64,000 bases of DNA from Sphaerolaimus hirsutus (lineage: Eukaryota; Nematoda; Chromadorea; Monhysterida; Sphaerolaimidae): assembly GCA_964036195.1 (NCBI GenBank), contig OZ038459.1:24053206-24117205 (forward strand). Reading direction: 5' to 3'. How positions within the stretch are numbered: position 1 is the first letter of the stretch; every line of letters starts with the position of its first letter. The notes under the pieces are model-generated. The model saw nothing but the letters and a program-made list of their open reading frames with translations. It did not search any database and was not told the origin of the DNA. Made by a program: the position numbers and the translations under genes. Shown one piece after another: positions 63,728-64,000 of the stretch.

Positions 63728-64000
63728 TAAACACCTTCCCGGACAAGTTCACCACCCATTTTTTTTTTTCACTTAAGATGCAATATCTCTGGCTATGGGA
63801 GTCGTATAAACCTAATATTTGGTGGGTTTATAGTCGTAACACCCTGCTACTCCGAATCAATGGGGGAAGGTGCGGCGACTCACTACAGGGTGGGTCGCCC
63901 TATATGCAAACATTTTCTGTGGCTTTTTTGGTGTCCCAAACAAGTTCACGACCCACTTGATTAGCAACACTACGAGGGTCATATCTCCAGCTGTGAGGGC
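63728..64000. other. Unassigned end of window
   Basis: No gene. The phrases GGCGACTCACTACAGGGTGG and GGTCGCC resemble the GGCGACCC part of the long inverted repeats of 36,442-37,717, so this may be one arm of a related element cut by the window edge. Confidence 0.35.

Overview
The window is eukaryotic DNA, most likely from an invertebrate metazoan with a repeat-rich, heterozygous genome. The evidence is a BEL/Pao retrotransposon with an env-like region and a tRNA-Ser-type primer site, other LTR retroelements, dozens of short DNA transposons with clean target-site duplications (TSDs), and a few exon-like blocks with GT-AG borders and introns of about 45-75 bp. Two runs of exactly 200 N (19,750 and 53,766) mark scaffold gaps. 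I cannot name the species; no rRNA, tRNA gene, CRISPR or operon-like structure was seen.

Layout. (1) About 326-19,749 (arm A) and about 31,305-48,880 (arm B, inverted) are two copies of one sequence, roughly 95% alike where I compared them. They differ mainly by insertions, so each arm shows the other's empty target sites. Arm A carries a nearly pristine 12.26-kb BEL/Pao element (2,550-14,813, minus strand) whose single 3,235-codon ORF holds gag, protease, RT, RNase H, integrase and an env-like region; a second frame stays open under its last 1.1 kb. Arm B carries an 8.35-kb hAT-like insertion (40,125-48,474) that contains an LTR element with only gag and protease (44,093-48,165). (2) 19,950-31,304, between the arms, is a mosaic of small inverted-repeat elements plus one small gene candidate (30,104-30,457). 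(3) 48,880-53,765 holds a possible two-exon host gene fragment (48,933-49,187), then a 2.8-kb hAT-like element with a second hAT-like element nested in it, which in turn carries a decayed BEL reverse-transcriptase fragment. (4) 53,966-64,000 holds a decayed Ty3/Gypsy-type element on the minus strand, further hAT-like insertions and large foldback repeats.

Main theme. Two groups of non-autonomous DNA elements dominate. One has 8-bp TSDs and hAT-type ends (YAGGGTT, CAGAGTTG, TAGTGATG, TAGGGTGTC); the other has TA TSDs and CCGTA ends. In both, the body is built from many repeats of a short word, and related copies with the same ends and framework carry a different word throughout. No hAT-type transposase gene is visible, so these elements must rely on enzymes encoded elsewhere. 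All boundaries and counts were read by hand.
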